Source of the DNA: Lachnospiraceae bacterium
Lineage (GTDB): Bacteria; Bacillota; Clostridia; Lachnospirales; Lachnospiraceae
Direction: 5' to 3'
DNA length: 64,000 bases
Assembly (NCBI GenBank): GCA_024696005.1
Contig: JAILHF010000048.1
Location: forward strand, 30,976 to 94,975
Part shown: piece by piece, positions 53,671 to 62,705 of the stretch
Layout: every line of letters begins with the position of its first letter
Numbering within the stretch: the stretch's first letter is position 1
The notes under the pieces: generated by a model
What the model saw: only the letters and a program-made list of their open reading frames with translations
Told to the model about the DNA's origin: nothing
Databases searched by the model: none
Program-made: the position numbers and the translations under genes

Positions 53671-55305
53671 TTAACCTTCGTTCTCCCGTTCTACCAGGCG
53701 TTCCACTCCGTAACGCTTTCTGAGCAGGGGCTTTTCGATCTTGCCGGTCGCGTTGCGCGGCACATCCGCAAAAATGATCTTGCGGGGGCGCTTATAGCGG
53801 GGCAGTCCCTGACAGAACTCCTCGATCTCTTCCTCCGTGCACTCCATCCCTTCCTTGATCTGGATCACGGCACCCGCGATCTCGCCCTGACGCTTGTCAG
53901 GCAGGCCGATCACGGCCACATCGCTGATCTTGTCGTTCTGGCGCAGGAAATCCTCGATCTGCACGGGATAGAGGTTCTCACCGCCGGATACGATCACATC
54001 CTTCTTGCGGTCCACCAGGAAGATGAAGCCGTCCTCGTCCTTCATGGCCACATCGCCGGTAAGAAGCCAGCCGTCCTTCAGGACCTCGGCCGTCGCTTCG
54101 GGATTCCGGTAATAGCATTCCATCACGCCGTTGCCCTTTACGCAGAGCTCACCGGCCTCTCCCTGCTTCACTTCGTTGCCGTCCTCGTCGATGATCTTGC
54201 ACTGCCAGCCGTAGCCGGGTACACCGATCGCGCCCACCTTGTGGATGTTCTCCACGCCCAGATGCACGCAGCCCGGTCCTATGGACTCGCTCAGGCCGTA
54301 GTTTGTATCGTACTGGTGGTTCGGGAAATAAGACCTCCAGCGCTTGATCAGCGAAGGCGGCACCGGCTGTGCGCCGATGTGCATCAGTCTCCACTGGGAA
54401 AGCTCGTAATCCGCGATCTTTAATGTCCCTGCATCCAACGCATCCAGGATATCCTGCGCCCAGGGAACCAGGAGCCAGACGATCGTGCAGTGCTCCCTTG
54501 ATACCGCATCAAAGATATACTGGGGCTTGGTCCCGCGCAGCAGCACCGCGCGCGAGCCTGCCACCAGGCTTCCCATCCAGTGCATCTTCGCTCCCGTGTG
54601 ATACAGGGGCGGAATGCAGAGGAAGCAGTCGTCGCGGCCGGTGCTGTGGTGCTTCTGCTCCACCTCGGCCGCCGTCATCAGGCTTAAGTGCTTATGCAAT
54701 ATGGCCTTCGGGAAGCCGGTCGTTCCCGAAGAGAAATAGATCGCCGCATCGTCCCGGTCGGAGATCGCGATATCGGGCTTCTCGCTCGAGCAGTCGGCTA
54801 CCAGCTCACGATAGCTTTCCGCAAAGGTCGGGCAGTTCTCGCCCACGTAGATCAGCAGACGCTTCTTGGCCAGTTCATCCACAATGGCCTCGATGCGGCC
54901 GATGAATTCCGGTCCGAAGAGCAGCACATCCACCTCGGCCAGATCCGCGCAGTACTGGATCTCGTCCGCGGAATAGCGGAAATTGAACGGAACCGCCAGC
55001 GCGCCGGTCTTTAAGATGCCCATGTAGATCGGCAGCCATTCCAGGCAGTTCATCATCAGGATGGCCACCTTGTCGCCCTTCTTTACCCCGCGGCTTAAGA
55101 GCATGTTCGCCATGCGGTTGGCCTTTTCGTCAAAGACCTTCCAGCTGATCTCGCGGCGGTAGGGCTGGTCTTCCGTCTGCTGGATCAGGGAATATTCCTT
55201 CCAGCTGATCCTTCTCGTTTCCTTCTGTTCGGGATTGAGCTCGATCAGAGCCACCTCATCCCCGTATTCCCTGTGATTTCTCTCAAGATAATCTGTGATA
55301 GGCAT
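53671..55305 (-). CDS. Acyl-CoA ligase (AMP-binding, adenylate-forming)
   Basis: A 544-residue class I adenylate-forming enzyme. Core motif YFSSGTTGFPKAILH, the Tyr motif TNYGLSESIGPG (A5), GELCVKGNGVMECYY, the hinge DGFIFLVDRKKDVIVSGGENLYP (A8) and catalytic Lys in NATGKIEKPLL. Activates a carboxylic acid to acyl-CoA; no active-site clue to chain length or aromatic preference could be read. AAGGAAGGA site before the ATG. The gene follows glycogen phosphorylase by 30 bases and probably shares its promoter. Confidence 0.92.
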   Translation of the reverse strand: MPITDYLERNHREYGDEVALIELNPEQKETRRISWKEYSLIQQTEDQPYRREISWKVFDEKANRMANMLLSRGVKKGDKVAILMMNCLEWLPIYMGILKTGALAVPFNFRYSADEIQYCADLAEVDVLLFGPEFIGRIEAIVDELAKKRLLIYVGENCPTFAESYRELVADCSSEKPDIAISDRDDAAIYFSSGTTGFPKAILHKHLSLMTAAEVEQKHHSTGRDDCFLCIPPLYHTGAKMHWMGSLVAGSRAVLLRGTKPQYIFDAVSREHCTIVWLLVPWAQDILDALDAGTLKIADYELSQWRLMHIGAQPVPPSLIKRWRSYFPNHQYDTNYGLSESIGPGCVHLGVENIHKVGAIGVPGYGWQCKIIDEDGNEVKQGEAGELCVKGNGVMECYYRNPEATAEVLKDGWLLTGDVAMKDEDGFIFLVDRKKDVIVSGGENLYPVQIEDFLRQNDKISDVAVIGLPDKRQGEIAGAVIQIKEGMECTEEEIEEFCQGLPRYKRPRKIIFADVPRNATGKIEKPLLRKRYGVERLVERENEG

Positions 55306-55335
55306 TGGATCGTCCTTCCTTTCTGTTATATGCCC

Positions 55336-57654
55336 TTAAAGCTCGTCTGCGGTCTTCAGTTTCCAGACTTCTTCATTATATTGTGCAATGGTCCGGTCCG
55401 AAGAAAAGAAGCCGGCTTTTGCGATGTTCGTAAGGCTCATCTTCATCCACCTGTCGCGATCCTCGTAATCCGCAAGGCAGCGGTCCTTCACGCGGATATA
55501 ATCTTCCAGGTCCGGAAGCGTCATGAACCAGTCTTTGTTCAGAAGCTCCTTCTTCAGGCGGTCCAGATTTTCCTTGTGTCCCACCGCAAGGGCCTGTTTG
55601 CCCGTGATGAAGTCAACGGCCGCTTTGATGACCTTGCTCTTCTTATAATAATCCTTTGCGACATAATCGGCCTTCTCATAATGTTTGATCACGGTATCCG
55701 CGTCCATGCCGAATTCGTAGATGTTATCCAGGCCGACCAGATCGCGGATCTCCACGTTCGCGCCGTCTGCCGTGCCGAGCGTGACGGCACCGTTGAGCAT
55801 CATCTTCATGTTGCCGGTACCCGAAGCCTCCTTGCTCGCAAGCGAGATCTGCTCGGAGATGTCTGCGGCGGGGATCAGCAGCTCCGCATAGCTTACATTA
55901 TAGTTCTCCACCATCACCAGCTTCATGTAAGGACTCACATCCGGGTCGTTGTTGATGATCTCCTGCAATACCAGAAGCAGGTGGATGATGTCCTGCGCGA
56001 TCACATAGGCGGGCGCTGCCTTTGCCCCGAAGATGAAGCTCACCGGACGTTTCGGCTTTTTGCCGCCTTTGATCTCCAGATATTTATGGATGATGTAAAG
56101 CGCGTTCATCTGCTGTCTCTTGTACTCGTGCAGACGCTTGATCTGGACATCGAAGATCGAATCCGGATCCAGCTCCACGCCTTCGTGCTCCCTGATATAG
56201 GACGCAAGACGCAGCTTGTTTTCCCGTTTGATCTCTTCCAGCCTGCGAAGGACCGAAGCGTCATCGCGGAACTCCAAAAGCTTCTCCAGCTGGTCGGCAT
56301 CTTTCTTGTAATCCGTGCCGATCAGCTCATCCAGGCAGGCCGCCAGAGGCCTGTTGCAGGAAAGCAGCCAGCGGCGGAAGGTGATGCCGTTGGTCTTGTT
56401 GTTGAACTTTTCCGGATAGAGCTTATAGAAGGGCGCAAGCTCCGTATTGATCAGGATATCGGTGTGGATCTGTGCCACGCCGTTTACGGAGAAACCGTAA
56501 TGGATATCGATATGCGCCATGTGCACGCGTCCGTCCTTGTCAATGATCTGGACCGCGGGATCCTTGTACTTCTTCTTGATCCGGCTGTCGAGCCCCTTGA
56601 TGATCGGAACCAGCTGCGGCACTACTTTTTCAAGATATTTCAGGGGCCATTTTTCCAGGGCCTCTGCCAGGATCGTATGATTCGTATAGGCGCAGGTCTT
56701 GCTCACCACATCGATGGCTTCATCCATGGTGAAGGCCTTGTCGTTGACGAGGATGCGGATCAGCTCGGGGATCACCATCGTGGGATGGGTATCGTTGATC
56801 TGGATCACCGCGTGCTCGTTCATCTTGCGAAGATCATAATCGTGCGCCTTCAGATCCGAAAGGATCAGCTGGGCCGCGTTACTGACCATGAAATACTGCT
56901 GGTAGATCCGAAGCAGGTTTCCCGCTTCGTCCGAATCGTCCGGATAAAGGAAGAGCGTCAGATTCTCGCCGACCGCCTTCTTGTCAAAGTCGATCCCCTT
57001 CTTAACCAGGCTTTCGTCCACGGTCTCGAGGTCAAAGAGATGCAGCTTGTTGATGCCGTTCTCGTATCCGATCACATCCAGGTCGTACAGACGGGATGTG
57101 ACCTTTTTCTTGCCGAAGCAGACCGTATAGGTCTGGTCCGTCTTTTCCAGCCAGGAGCTGTCCGTGATCCAGTCATTCTTTTCGGCCGTCTGCAGATGAT
57201 CACGGAATACCTGCTTGAACAGGCCCAGATGATAGCAGAGCCCCACACCCTCGCCGGGCAGTCCCAGCGTGGAAATGGAGTCGATGAAGCAGGCCGCCAG
57301 ACGACCGAGGCCGCCGTTTCCGAGCGAAGGCTCCGGCTCCTCATCCTCGATGCGGGACAGGTCGTGCCCCTTGCTCTTTAAGATATCGACGATCCGGTCA
57401 TAGATCCCGAGATTGATCAGATTATTCGAAAGAAGCTTCCCGATCAGGAATTCCGCCGAGATATAATACAGCTTTTTCTTGCCCTCGATGCGGTCCGTCA
57501 CGGCCATCATCTTTTTCGTCAGGCGCATCACGCAGTCATAGCACTGCGCGTCGCTGCATTCGGCGATGCTCTTCCCGTAGAGATCCTGCGCAAGCTCCTC
57601 GAGCATGTCGTCCATCTTCTCTTCCAACACCCTGCGCTGAAGACTAAGTTCCAT
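55336..57654 (-). CDS. glgP: Glycogen/maltodextrin phosphorylase
   Basis: A 772-residue GT35 enzyme that releases glucose-1-phosphate from alpha-1,4-glucan. Family blocks: [60 protein letters not shown] and the pyridoxal phosphate site [20 protein letters not shown] (lysine of NMK). Slightly shorter than many. Its own promoter (57706-57734) lies upstream. Works with malQ in glycogen turnover. Confidence 0.97.
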   Translation of the reverse strand: MELSLQRRVLEEKMDDMLEELAQDLYGKSIAECSDAQCYDCVMRLTKKMMAVTDRIEGKKKLYYISAEFLIGKLLSNNLINLGIYDRIVDILKSKGHDLSRIEDEEPEPSLGNGGLGRLAACFIDSISTLGLPGEGVGLCYHLGLFKQVFRDHLQTAEKNDWITDSSWLEKTDQTYTVCFGKKKVTSRLYDLDVIGYENGINKLHLFDLETVDESLVKKGIDFDKKAVGENLTLFLYPDDSDEAGNLLRIYQQYFMVSNAAQLILSDLKAHDYDLRKMNEHAVIQINDTHPTMVIPELIRILVNDKAFTMDEAIDVVSKTCAYTNHTILAEALEKWPLKYLEKVVPQLVPIIKGLDSRIKKKYKDPAVQIIDKDGRVHMAHIDIHYGFSVNGVAQIHTDILINTELAPFYKLYPEKFNNKTNGITFRRWLLSCNRPLAACLDELIGTDYKKDADQLEKLLEFRDDASVLRRLEEIKRENKLRLASYIREHEGVELDPDSIFDVQIKRLHEYKRQQMNALYIIHKYLEIKGGKKPKRPVSFIFGAKAAPAYVIAQDIIHLLLVLQEIINNDPDVSPYMKLVMVENYNVSYAELLIPAADISEQISLASKEASGTGNMKMMLNGAVTLGTADGANVEIRDLVGLDNIYEFGMDADTVIKHYEKADYVAKDYYKKSKVIKAAVDFITGKQALAVGHKENLDRLKKELLNKDWFMTLPDLEDYIRVKDRCLADYEDRDRWMKMSLTNIAKAGFFSSDRTIAQYNEEVWKLKTADEL

Positions 57655-57705
57655 TTTTCTCCCCTCTTTTCTTTCCTATCCTGCCATGACAGGCACTAAA
57701 ACAAG

Positions 57706-57734
57706 AGTTTATCACAGCCGCCCCGTTTTCGCAA
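57706..57734 (-). promoter_or_regulatory. Promoter of the glycogen phosphorylase operon
   Basis: Minus strand TTGCGA (57734-57729), 17 bases, extended -10 TGATAAACT (TAAACT 57711-57706). Confidence 0.6.
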
Positions 57735-57758
57735 GCCGTGGCCGGCCAAAGGAAAATG

Positions 57759-60197
57759 TCATTTTACGGAGAATTCCACGATCTTTTCCTTTTCTTTCAG
57801 GTAGGAATACTCCTCCGGCAGCATGATCGCAAGCTTTCCGCTTCCGCTCTTTCCGATGCTGCGCAGATAGGTCCCGCCCATTCCGCCAAAGATCTGCGCA
57901 CGCGCGGGCCCGATGATCTCGGCCGGCCCCTCGAGCTTCAGCGAAAGCGGCGCCTGAAAGAACGGCAGTACATTCCCGAAGCTGTCGCAGACGCGGATGC
58001 GGACCGCCGCCACGTCATAGCTTTCCTTTTCGCAGAGGACATCGTGATCGATGTCGGCCTGAATGCAGATCGTGCTCACCGTTGCCTTGGTCACGGTCTT
58101 TATGACTTTTCCGTCCTTTACGGCCTCAAAACGGTAGCTGGTGGCCTCGCCGCCCCAGTTCCCGACGTATTTCCCGTACAGGGCATAGGCCGTGGCAAAA
58201 TCCATGTGGTAGACGGTCATCGCCTCGGCCAGCTTCAGCTTGATGTCCAGCGGGATGTCCGTCATCCCGTAGCGCGCGATATAGTTGATCGCCGTCTTCA
58301 CGATCTCTTCCTGATGCGGGGTAAAGCCCTCTTCCTTCATGCGATCCCCGACAAAATCGTCCACGAGGATGGGGGCGTGGCGCATGTTCGGGAACTCGGG
58401 ATTTCCGGCCGGATATTCCCGGATCAGCTCGTCATTGCGGTACATGCGCACACTGTCGGCATTCGTGAAGATATAGACATTTCCGCGGTTTCCGGCCGGA
58501 TGCTCCCCGATGTCCATGGAAGAACTCACCTCCAGCACGGGCAGGCGGTTCTGCTGCGAAGCATAGACTGCTGCCGCCAGCTTGGGATTGCGGAACATGT
58601 CCGTCACACCGTGATAGCAGATGCGGTCTCCGCTGCCGAAATCCTTGTGCGTGTTGTAATCAAACATGCACCAGCCGAAGCTTCCGGCGATGTCCCGGTT
58701 CGCTTTCACGGCATCCAGCACGCGGCAATGGCGCAGGGCATGCTCCAGACGGTGCTCCTCATCGTCAAAGGCCTTGGTCGGGAACATATGGCCGTTGTAC
58801 TCGCTGATCAGATACGCCTTGGACATGTCCGGCGTGACGGCCGCCTTTTTCTTGCAGCCGGGCGTTTTGCCGTCGTGCGAGAAATCATTAAAGGTATAAA
58901 CATCCTCCAGCAGATGGCTTTTCTCCAGATAGCGAACGCCGCCGGTCTGTCTCGTGGGATCGAGCGCATGGGCCATGGCGTTGGTCTGCTCATAGAAATC
59001 ATCGTCATCCAGGGATTCGTTGATCCGCACGCCCCAGAGAATGACCGAAGGATGGTTGCGGTATTGCAGGATCATCTCTTCAAGATTCACGAAAGCCTGC
59101 TCTTTCCATGCCTGGTCTCCCACATGCTGCCAGCCGGGAAATTCCGTAAAGACCAGAAGCCCCAGCTCGTCACAGCGGCGGATGAAATGCTGCGACTGCG
59201 GATAATGTGAGGTGCGCACCGCATTGCAGCCCAGTTCGAAGCGGAGGATGTCGGCATCCAGCTTCTGCATCGATTCGGGCATCGCATAGCCCGCATAGGG
59301 CCAGGACTGGTGTCGGTTCAGCCCGCGCAGCCGAAAGCGCCTGTCATTTAAGTAATAGCCGTCCTCACGAAACTCCGAGCGCCGGAAACCGAAGCATTCA
59401 CTGACGCGGTCCCATTCCTCATCCCCGTGAAAGAGGGATAGCTCCAGATCGTAAAGATTCGGCGCGGTGCTGTCCCAGACCCTTGCCTTCGGGATCGTGA
59501 ATGCGGAAACATCGGAAAAAGGCTGCTCATCCTCCAGGACAAGCTCCCCGCTTTTGTGATCCCGGATCTTCCATTTAAGAGCAAGCTCCTCCGGATCGGT
59601 CCCTTCCCGGCTGTCCAGCGTGATGTCCAGATCCACGCGTCCGTCAAAGCGGAAATCGCGCATTCCCTCGGCCGGGATCTTTCCTTCCGGTACCTGCGGC
59701 TGCACAAAGAGTTCCGAGATGCGCGTGTCCTCACAGACCGCCAGATATACCTCGCGGTAGATGCCGCCGTAGGTCATGTAATCGATCACATGCCCGAAAG
59801 GCGGAACATTCAGGCTCTCCCGGCTGTCCACCTTTACGGCAAGCACGTTGTCCGCACCGTATTTCAACGCATCGGTGAGCTCCACTTCAAAGGCCGTGTA
59901 GCCGCTGCGGTGCTCTGCCAGTTCCTTTCCGTTCAGATACACCACAGCCACATGCGCCACTGCCATGAAGCGCACAAATACGCGCTTCCCTTTCCATTCC
60001 GCGGGTGCCTTGATGATGCGGCGGTACCCGCTCACCATCTGGTAGAGCGCGTCATCAAAATAATGATAAGGCAGTTCCCGCACCGTGTGCGGGATGCGGA
60101 CCTCACACATGCCGGCGGGGGGCGCGTCTTTCAGGATATCCTCACCAAACTCCTCCCGGAACTGCCAGTCGTCATTCATGCTGATGGTCTTTGTCAT
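57759..60197 (-). CDS. Glycoside hydrolase family 2 (beta-galactosidase-like)
   Basis: An 812-residue cytoplasmic enzyme (no signal). N-terminal jelly-roll with VYLNGKELAEHRSGYTAFEV, a middle Ig-like domain, then the TIM barrel: FRLRGLNRHQSWPYAGYAMP, VRTSHYPQSQHFIRRCDELG, acid/base Glu in LWGVRINES and nucleophile Glu in ISEYNGHMFPT. C-terminal beta domains from about residue 640. GH2 covers beta-galactosidase, beta-mannosidase and beta-glucuronidase; location with an alpha-galactosidase favours galactosidase. The start overlaps the GH36 stop (ATGA). Confidence 0.9.
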   Translation of the reverse strand: MTKTISMNDDWQFREEFGEDILKDAPPAGMCEVRIPHTVRELPYHYFDDALYQMVSGYRRIIKAPAEWKGKRVFVRFMAVAHVAVVYLNGKELAEHRSGYTAFEVELTDALKYGADNVLAVKVDSRESLNVPPFGHVIDYMTYGGIYREVYLAVCEDTRISELFVQPQVPEGKIPAEGMRDFRFDGRVDLDITLDSREGTDPEELALKWKIRDHKSGELVLEDEQPFSDVSAFTIPKARVWDSTAPNLYDLELSLFHGDEEWDRVSECFGFRRSEFREDGYYLNDRRFRLRGLNRHQSWPYAGYAMPESMQKLDADILRFELGCNAVRTSHYPQSQHFIRRCDELGLLVFTEFPGWQHVGDQAWKEQAFVNLEEMILQYRNHPSVILWGVRINESLDDDDFYEQTNAMAHALDPTRQTGGVRYLEKSHLLEDVYTFNDFSHDGKTPGCKKKAAVTPDMSKAYLISEYNGHMFPTKAFDDEEHRLEHALRHCRVLDAVKANRDIAGSFGWCMFDYNTHKDFGSGDRICYHGVTDMFRNPKLAAAVYASQQNRLPVLEVSSSMDIGEHPAGNRGNVYIFTNADSVRMYRNDELIREYPAGNPEFPNMRHAPILVDDFVGDRMKEEGFTPHQEEIVKTAINYIARYGMTDIPLDIKLKLAEAMTVYHMDFATAYALYGKYVGNWGGEATSYRFEAVKDGKVIKTVTKATVSTICIQADIDHDVLCEKESYDVAAVRIRVCDSFGNVLPFFQAPLSLKLEGPAEIIGPARAQIFGGMGGTYLRSIGKSGSGKLAIMLPEEYSYLKEKEKIVEFSVK

Positions 60198-62644
60198 TTA
60201 TGTTCCTCCTCTTCGCCTTCTCCCTCTTTCATGGGCAATGCCGGCACAGGCTCACCCTGTCCCTCAAAGAAATACATGCGGGATGCAAAATCCGGGAAAT
60301 AACGCAGCTTGTCATTATAGCCGCCCCCGGCAAAGGCCGGACTCAGGCGCAGTCCTGCCCGCATCAGGGCCGAGCCCATGATCAGGTGCTCCTCCTTTTC
60401 GGTCTCGAGCTTTACAAACTTTGACAATATGTTATGGACCGTTCCGTCCTGCTTCACATGGATGGGCGCCACGTAATTGACCAGTCCGCCGTAATCCTTA
60501 AGGTTGGTCTTGAACACCCTGCTGTGACAGCGGTAAGGAAGCAGCGCTTTCAGCCCCTTCGGCTTCAGGATGCACAGATGGGTATTGGGACGCACCATGA
60601 GCTGCAGGATGACGGAAACCGCCCGCATCCCGTCCGGACTCACCACCGTCCATTCCGCATCGGCCCGGCCGTCACTGTCCAGCACGTCTTTTTCGCCGGC
60701 CTCCGCAAAGCATCTTCCGCGGTACAGATCCCCGTATTGCAGAAGCTTCCTCCATTCCTTATAGAGTGCGATCTGCTCCCGCACGCTTTCCAGTTCCTCG
60801 TTGGACAGGTCTGCCAGGTTGCATTCATAGCCCAGCACGCCCAGGCAGGCAATGTTGAAGCGTGTCTCCAGCGGCGTGCGCCGGAGCGTCTGGTGATTGG
60901 GCACATCCGAAACATGCGAGGTGTAGCAGCTCTGGGGATAACCATAGCTGTAGCCGTTCTGGATCTGCGCCCTTGCCACCGCGTCCGTGTCGTCACTGGC
61001 CCAGATCTGCGGGAAATAGGAAAGGATCCCCGGATCGAAGCGGTTGCCGCCGGAGGCGCAGCCTTCAAAAAGGATATGGGGGAATGCTTTCGTAAGCTCC
61101 TCCATGATGTGGTAGAGTCCCAGGATATAACGGTGTCGCACTTCCCCCTGCCGCTCCGGCGGAAGGGCCTGTGAATACAGATCCGTCATGATGCGGTTCA
61201 TGTCCCATTTCACATACGAGATCTCGGCCGAGGAAAACAGTTCGCGCATCTGAGCGATGATGTTTTCCCGCACCTCACTGCGGCTCAGATCCAGCACCAT
61301 CTGGTTTCGTCCCGTGGAATGATCTTTCCCGGGAATGCGCAGCACCCAGTCCGGGTGCGAGCGGTACAGCTCGCTGTTCTCATTCACCATCTCGGGCTCC
61401 ACCCAGATGCCGAACTTCATGCCCAGGCCCACGATCTTGTCCGCCAGCCCCTTCACACCCCGGGGCAGTTTCTTTTTATTCGGGGTCCAGTCGCCGAGGG
61501 AGGAGGTATCGTCATCCCTTTTTCCGAACCACCCGTCATCCATCACAAAAAGCTCGATCCCCACGGACTTTGCCACACGCACCAGTCGGTAGAGCCTGCT
61601 CTCGGAAATGTCGAAATACGCCGCTTCCCAGCTGTTAAGGAGCACAGGGCGTTCCCGGTACTGCCACTCCCCGCGCACGACATGGGAACGGATAAAATGG
61701 TGGAAGCGGCGGCTTAAGCCTCCGAAACCTTCCTCACTGACGCTCAGGATCGCTTCGGGCGTCTGGAAACTCTCTCCGGGCAAAAGCTGCCAGGAAAAGC
61801 CCTCGGGCTGAATGCCGCTCAGAACACGCACTTTCCCGTAAGCGGAACGTTCCGCCGATTCATAATGATCCCCGCTGTAGACCAGATTGAAACCATAGCA
61901 GAGCCCCGCATCCTCATTCGTCCCGGAACGGGAGATCATGAAAAAGGGATTGGCCCGGTTCGAACTGCAGCCCGTGCGGGAGCTTATGCCCACACGCCCT
62001 GCTTTGAGCGGGATGTCCGTCTTCTTCATCTCCCTGGCCCAGGCCCCGGTAAAAGCGTGGAATGTATAGGCATCCGGATCCAGATCCAGCTGCATGCTAA
62101 GCGCCCTGGTCAGCGTGACGGGCTTATCCCCGGCATTCTGAATGTGAACGCAGCGCGTCAGCACATCCGCTTCGGCAAAGAGGCTGTAGATCAGGAGCAC
62201 TTCCAGACCTCCGTTGCGGTCCTTCAAAAGGATCCCCAGGGTTTCCACCTCTTCGTCCTTCCCATAGGAAGAAGGCAGGCCGTTCAGCCCCGGCTTTCCC
62301 TTCTTCACTTCATGGGAAACATAGACCGGATCCAGCGTGCGGCTTCCGTCCGCGTATACCGCCTCGATCATCGGTTCGCGGATATCGCCCTTTCCGGGCG
62401 CGGAATATTCATAACGCACATCCTCTGCCGAGAAGCTCCCGAATTCACTGCTGTAGGCACAGCTGTTTGGCGGCGCGAATTCAAAATGTTCGCTCAGACC
62501 GTCGGAACTGATCACCGCGATCTTCGGTCCGTAATAGAGATGCTCGATCTGTCCGTTCTCCATCACCTTGCAGGCGTAGGTGGTGTTCTTTCCGGTCAGG
62601 ACAAAGAGCGGCTTGCCGTTCTCGTTTTCTTTTACTTCGACCAT
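60194..62644 (-). CDS. Alpha-galactosidase, GH36
   Basis: An 816-residue enzyme without signal peptide. N-terminal beta supersandwich, then the (beta/alpha)8 barrel: VMDDGWFGKRDDDTSSLGDW, nucleophile Asp in ISYVKWDMNR, LFEGCASGGNRFDPGIL and acid/base Asp in WASDDTDAVARAQIQ. Hydrolyses terminal alpha-galactose from raffinose-type sugars or galactomannan fragments. An ATGA overlap couples it to the GH2 gene; the symporter gene lies 61 bases upstream. Confidence 0.95.
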   Translation of the reverse strand: MVEVKENENGKPLFVLTGKNTTYACKVMENGQIEHLYYGPKIAVISSDGLSEHFEFAPPNSCAYSSEFGSFSAEDVRYEYSAPGKGDIREPMIEAVYADGSRTLDPVYVSHEVKKGKPGLNGLPSSYGKDEEVETLGILLKDRNGGLEVLLIYSLFAEADVLTRCVHIQNAGDKPVTLTRALSMQLDLDPDAYTFHAFTGAWAREMKKTDIPLKAGRVGISSRTGCSSNRANPFFMISRSGTNEDAGLCYGFNLVYSGDHYESAERSAYGKVRVLSGIQPEGFSWQLLPGESFQTPEAILSVSEEGFGGLSRRFHHFIRSHVVRGEWQYRERPVLLNSWEAAYFDISESRLYRLVRVAKSVGIELFVMDDGWFGKRDDDTSSLGDWTPNKKKLPRGVKGLADKIVGLGMKFGIWVEPEMVNENSELYRSHPDWVLRIPGKDHSTGRNQMVLDLSRSEVRENIIAQMRELFSSAEISYVKWDMNRIMTDLYSQALPPERQGEVRHRYILGLYHIMEELTKAFPHILFEGCASGGNRFDPGILSYFPQIWASDDTDAVARAQIQNGYSYGYPQSCYTSHVSDVPNHQTLRRTPLETRFNIACLGVLGYECNLADLSNEELESVREQIALYKEWRKLLQYGDLYRGRCFAEAGEKDVLDSDGRADAEWTVVSPDGMRAVSVILQLMVRPNTHLCILKPKGLKALLPYRCHSRVFKTNLKDYGGLVNYVAPIHVKQDGTVHNILSKFVKLETEKEEHLIMGSALMRAGLRLSPAFAGGGYNDKLRYFPDFASRMYFFEGQGEPVPALPMKEGEGEEEEHK

Positions 62645-62705
62645 TCGATGCCTGCCTCCCCCTCATCAAGCTTTGTCTTTCTTACGCGTTTCGTCATGCC
62701 CGCGC

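Noticed and set aside
55273..57381. 700-codon open frame antisense to glycogen phosphorylase
   Set aside because: Shadow frame; no ribosome site or family motif, and the opposite strand is an unmistakable GT35 enzyme.
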